This document shows positions 60,099 through 64,000 of a DNA stretch of 64,000 bases, in pieces. A program made the position numbers and the translations under genes. The DNA is taken from NCBI GenBank assembly GCA_020698575.1, contig CM036242.1, forward strand, positions 9,106,624 to 9,170,623. Direction: 5' to 3'. Within the stretch, counting starts at the first letter, position 1; the number at the start of each line of letters is the position of its first letter. Below the pieces are notes generated by a model. It was not told the DNA's origin. It ran no database searches and worked only from the letters and a program-made list of their open reading frames with translations. The DNA is from Bostrychus sinensis (lineage: Eukaryota > Chordata > Actinopteri > Gobiiformes > Eleotridae).

Positions 60099-60249
60099 CT
60101 GCAAAAGAAAAGACAGTGTAAGCCAAAATCCACTGCAAATAAATGAGAATTTCCCATATTTATGACATGAGAAGGCCTTGGGTCAACTGCTGGACCCAAA
60201 TTAGGTGTGGAGCATTTGTTTAGGGTCAGACACAGAGACTTTGGACTCA

Positions 60250-60700
60250 GGCCAAACATTGTCTTGCACTTTCCTCTTACATGCTTTCATGCAGAGAGAC
60301 ATTAATAACACGTTTTGGGATGGATTCGAGTCAGACAAATTGCCAAAATGAGGACAGAGGAGTCGCGGCCAGGAGCAGTCCTGATGGAAAAAGCTTCTCT
60401 GTGAGTAATGGGTTCCATGTGGCTGGGTCGAACATGTGTAGTGGTTGAGTTTTAATAAGTCCGTTCACTATTTCCCCTGGCGGTTCTGTTTATGTTGTAC
60501 GGCTGCCCTGAAGGGGAAGTAGTTTTTTTGGCCGCTACATAAACCCCGCAGTTATTTGTAGCTTCACCACAAGTAAACAAATTCCTCGGGCCGATCACTT
60601 AGAGCTGTCCTGTGCGCTGCGTCTTTGGAATGAAGACACGCCCCTCTCCTCCTGACCCCACCCGTCTCCGTGGCCACGGCAGCAGAGTCTTTGGAACATG
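60250..60700. other. GC-richer block upstream of exon 1
   Basis: Relatively CpG-containing sequence (GGAGTCGCGGCCAGGAGCAG, CTCGGGCCGATCACTTAGAG, GTGCGCTGCGTCTTTGG, CGTGGCCACGGCAGC) in the large 5' intron. No exon was found. Possible intronic enhancer or internal promoter. Confidence 0.3.
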
Positions 60701-61340
60701 AAGCAGTCTGGCTAAAGAAGAGCTATGACACGCCTCATCTGCACTGGCAACTCACTGTCAAGATCTATGCTACAGTCTGTGGCTTCCAGGGGCTTCCAAA
60801 TAATATAATAATGTGTAATGGATACTTCGCAATTGCTGTAGTTGCTCTCATTTGGACATCAATCTACATATTTGGCATGAAAGTGGTCAGAAATTGTAGG
60901 TAAAATATATAATTTTGGCAACACAAAGGAAAATGTCCATTTATGGCAGCTAATCCCACAATAAGACATGCAGCCTAATAATGTATGTCTACAATATAAA
61001 CTGTTTCAAGCAATGATAAAGGTTATTTATGCAAGAACCCAGTCTACCCAAAATAAAATGTAAATATATGACATTAGAATATAATTAGATTGTAAAGCAA
61101 ATGCCAAGATTCCACACCACTCCACAGCCAAAAAAAGCAGTGTCCCAAGCTGTGAAGAATGCATTGTTCTGGATATTGGGAAAGCTAAACAACCTCTTCA
61201 CCAGAGAATGTATCAGCATTGAACGCCTAACCACAGTGGACCAGAGTCTGCTGCCCACTTTCATCTGAAAAGGAAAGAGGGGCCAAGTAGTTTGAATGCA
61301 CACTTAATAAAACAACCTAATTTAAGCAGACAAGTCTTAA

Positions 61341-61884
61341 AGGAGCTATATAATGCAAAATCAACTTTCTGCGCTTTCTACCATGTTATAATGTTGTTCC
61401 CTCATCAAAAACATACCTTGAGTTGTGTTTTATTTCATTCACATCTGAGTCATCCTCTATTATCTGGCACAGTCTTTCTGAGGCCTCAGAACACTTGGTT
61501 CCATGAACCTCTACCCCTCCCAGAAAGCACTGACCAATCAACAAGTCTTCTACATCATGTCTGCTCTCATTCATTCATCTAAAAAACGATGTACAGCTCT
61601 GTTTCCATTGATTCCTCACAGATATGTTTCATTTTGTAGTAAAATGGAATCATACAAAAAGTTTAAGAAAATCTAAAGCTCTTTTTCTGTTGTTCTGTTC
61701 AAAATATCATAACAGCTCTGCGCTCTGCTGGTCTCTTCACCTGTTTCTATATGGCATTAGTAAAGTAATTGTTGAAAAAGCTTTTATTTAGTCAAATAAT
61801 GTGGTTTAAAGGTTGCAAAACAGGCAATGCTGTTCTAGAGGTGACAAAGATTGGTTATATGAATAAAAGCATAATGTAGCCCCT
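61341..61884 (+). mobile_element. TTAA-family MITE, copy H (intact ends)
   Basis: 544 bp, exact TTAA on both sides. Ends AGGAGCTATATAATGCAAAA and inverted AGGGGCTACATTATGCTTTT. Same subfamily as C and D. Confidence 0.88.
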
Positions 61885-61888
61885 TTAA

Positions 61889-64000
61889 AGACTTACACAT
61901 ATTCTCAGGACTAATTACAACTATGTTTTTGAGTCCAAAAATATGACTCTCATTCTTTGTGTCACCACAACAAAAATTTATGAACATCTGACATGGCAGT
62001 GTATGCTAATGACACAACAGGTGGGTGACGAGAACCCTTCAATACAAGAGCTGTTACAGAAAACACTCCCTTGTTAATCTATAGTGCACTATACTGCGAT
62101 GAGTGGTGTCCAAATGTCTAGAGGACTCAAATGAAGTGCACTCACAAAAGCAGAGAACAGTAATGGTGATATGAGAGCTTCCTTCTCATGAAACAAACAG
62201 CTCTCCTTTTACTGATGGGCGAAAACTTATGAGGACATGTTCTTTATGCATTTATTTTAACACTTAAAGTCTTGAAAGAACTATGTTGTTCTTACCCCAT
62301 CACATGTTTAATGTCCAGATCACTTATTTAATCATTCTTTATTCACTATGAAAGTCCTTTTGGCTGCTTTCTTTCATTCAAGGGTCACCGCAGCAAATCA
62401 TTATCACAGCTAAATGGGCTTAGGTTTTTAGGCTGAATGCCCCTCCTAACACAACCATGTCCATTTATCCATGCTTGGGACAATTACAATGGCATTTTTG
62501 GCACCATGTTATGCAAGAGACCCCTGATTTCCCATCTGGGCACTAACCACTTCCCTAACAAAGCCATTATTAAGCTCAATATATTGTCCAATACACAGAG
62601 CAGCTCTAGAGAGGTCCAGGTCCTGCCAAATGCTTAAAAACCACTGAATATGAATGTTTATGTTGCCAGAAGCCACAAAACAGCAAGTACAAGTGTCTCA
62701 CAAAAAAGTCTTGATATACCTCAAACATAAAGTTTAATGGCTTTTCTGCGTTGACAAATTCTCACTTCACATTCTCCTGATTTTTGCCCTAATCTCTCCT
62801 TGTTTTATACAACTCCTGGAATACTCTGGACCTAGAACTGGACTCGCCTTTGGTTTATGACTCAGTATACTGAACAAATCACTCAATGGGCAGACATTTC
62901 GGAAAAACATATTCCACTGTGGTGTCTGGACCAGGAGAAAGAGCATGCAAGGTCAGACAGAGGAAGGAGCAATGACAGTCCGATTTCTTTCACAAGGAGA
63001 AATGTTTCAGAAAGCGATGGCTGCTGCAATTCTGATCCCCAAAGGACTAGATCGGTTTTCTCCTCAGAACTCCAGGAAGCACAGGTCAGACGAGGACAGG
63101 AGGCCATCTTTCAGCGTTCTGGGGCAAGAGGAGCTTCCTGAAGCACAGCCGGTAAAAAAGCCGAGCTCCAGAGCAGAGGCAGCATGGACCTGCTGGCAGA
63201 CACAAGTGGCCCAGTATTCCACATTTTGTGTTGGAAGCAGGATGAGAGGAAATGTCTGTAATTCATCCACTGGTCTGAGTAAAACAAGATGCATTGTGTC
63301 CAAGGACAGTTTTATGGCCAGAATATTGGATTTGTCCAAACTTGGCACCATTCACATAAGCAGATGTAGATTATGTATAGTTTTAATGCTCTCACAGCTT
63401 GTATAGGTAACCCAATAGGAACACATCTGTCTGAATTATGTTTTTGATGCCTTATAATACAGTCAAAATAAAACTTTTGCATATTGTCAAAAAAGTTCCA
63501 TAGAAGTTTTTTTTTTTTTTTAACCTTACTACTCTTCCAAGAACGACAACATTCAACAGCAGTTATCTACCATTTTGGCATGTCACAATGAAAGCATGAG
63601 GTGATAAGTTGTATCTGGAACTACCGCATATTAGGAATGCAAGCTCTGAATATGAAAATTGCTTAATAATAGAATTTTCCAGTGGATATAAACATTTATA
63701 AAACAAAATGGTACTATATACTGGCAAAAATATGCCATTGCCTGGACATCTATTACTATTATTGCTGTTTTTTTATACACAATATTGTTCACAGTGATAC
63801 AGCAACTGATAAAGCCATGCATCAAGAGGAATTGCTATTAAGGGTGCAATCTAACACTTGAGACAGTATGCAATATTTATCTTAGAAGTGCTTTATTACA
63901 AAATGAACTACAAATACCAGCTTGACTTTGAAACATGAAGGAGCAGGGCTGACAAAAAGCAGCCTCCAGTTTCCACCAAGGGTAAAGAGCAGTGAGCTAA
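61889..64000. other. Large 5' intron of MYO9A, right edge
   Basis: Intronic DNA. A plus-strand open frame of 153 codons (62945-63406) has open frames on the other strand as well and no recognised motif, so I do not call it a gene. The expected upstream exon (ending GAGPVLE before AFGNAK) is not present. Confidence 0.55.

Larger units (their letters stand above)
58910..59726 (+). mobile_element. Tc1-like transposon remnant with nested LINE piece
   Basis: Left end CACTTCAGGTCAGAGGTTTT and inverted right end CACTACTGGTCAAAAGTTTT, flanked by TA. The right half encodes broken transposase including CPAQFPDLNPTKLVWDELDK (59376-59435), the Tc1 region around the third catalytic residue. Stops and frameshifts make it inactive. 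Confidence 0.85.

Noticed and set aside
61085..61303. Minus-strand frame MKVGSRLWSTVVRRSMLIHS
   Set aside because: Compared with the missing upstream MYO9A motor exon and did not match; likely repeat-derived or chance.
62945..63406. 153-codon plus-strand open frame
   Set aside because: No recognisable domain, overlapping open frames on the other strand, no clear splice or promoter context. Kept as intron.

Overview
The window is vertebrate nuclear DNA, almost certainly from a ray-finned (teleost) fish. The grounds are GT-AG introns of roughly 80 bp to 7 kb, a vertebrate-type protein-coding gene, and a load of fish-type DNA transposons (hAT, Tc1, pogo and TTAA-flanked MITEs), tRNA- and 5S-derived SINEs and LINE 3' tails. 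No bacterial operon, CRISPR array or prokaryotic mobile system is present.

One gene fills the window: the minus-strand class IX unconventional myosin MYO9A (a fish myo9aa/myo9ab-type gene; I cannot tell which paralogue). I reconstructed 41 constitutive exons plus one candidate cassette exon. They run from the switch-I exon of the motor (60098) to the stop codon (852). All splice phases agree: the joined reading frame is 7,041 nt (2,346 codons plus stop) without the cassette and 7,089 nt with it. The 5' part (Ras-association domain, start of the motor and ATP-binding P-loop) lies beyond the right edge.

Layout from 5' to 3' (right to left): 60.1-45.7 kb, first half of the motor (switch I, switch II); 38.9-33.6 kb, lower 50-kDa region; 32.7-27.8 kb, the loop-2 insertion typical of class IX, including the 48-nt cassette; 25.3-23.1 kb, actin-binding/SH helix region and converter; 21.8-20.3 kb, IQ repeats; 19.0-13.5 kb, long disordered tail with one 1.6-kb exon; 12.0-8.4 kb, pre-C1 region and C1 zinc finger; 6.8-4.4 kb, RhoGAP domain; 2.1-0.85 kb, coiled coil and C-terminus. 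The protein is a single-headed actin motor carrying its own Rho GTPase-activating domain.

Introns hold most of the rest: at least eight copies of one TTAA-flanked MITE family, several hAT MITEs with visible 8-bp target duplications, a Tc1-like element with a nested 5S-rRNA-derived insertion, a second Tc1-like remnant with a nested LINE fragment, a pogo-like MITE with a transposase C-terminal remnant, a MITE with long inverted repeats and a possible transposase N-terminus, and a tRNA-type SINE with a 13-bp target duplication. Three likely alternative-splicing sites were found in the gene (cassette exon, tandem NAGNAG acceptor, paired donors). I found no convincing undescribed multi-gene system; the most interesting items are the loop-2 cassette, the perfect hairpins and the TTAA family.
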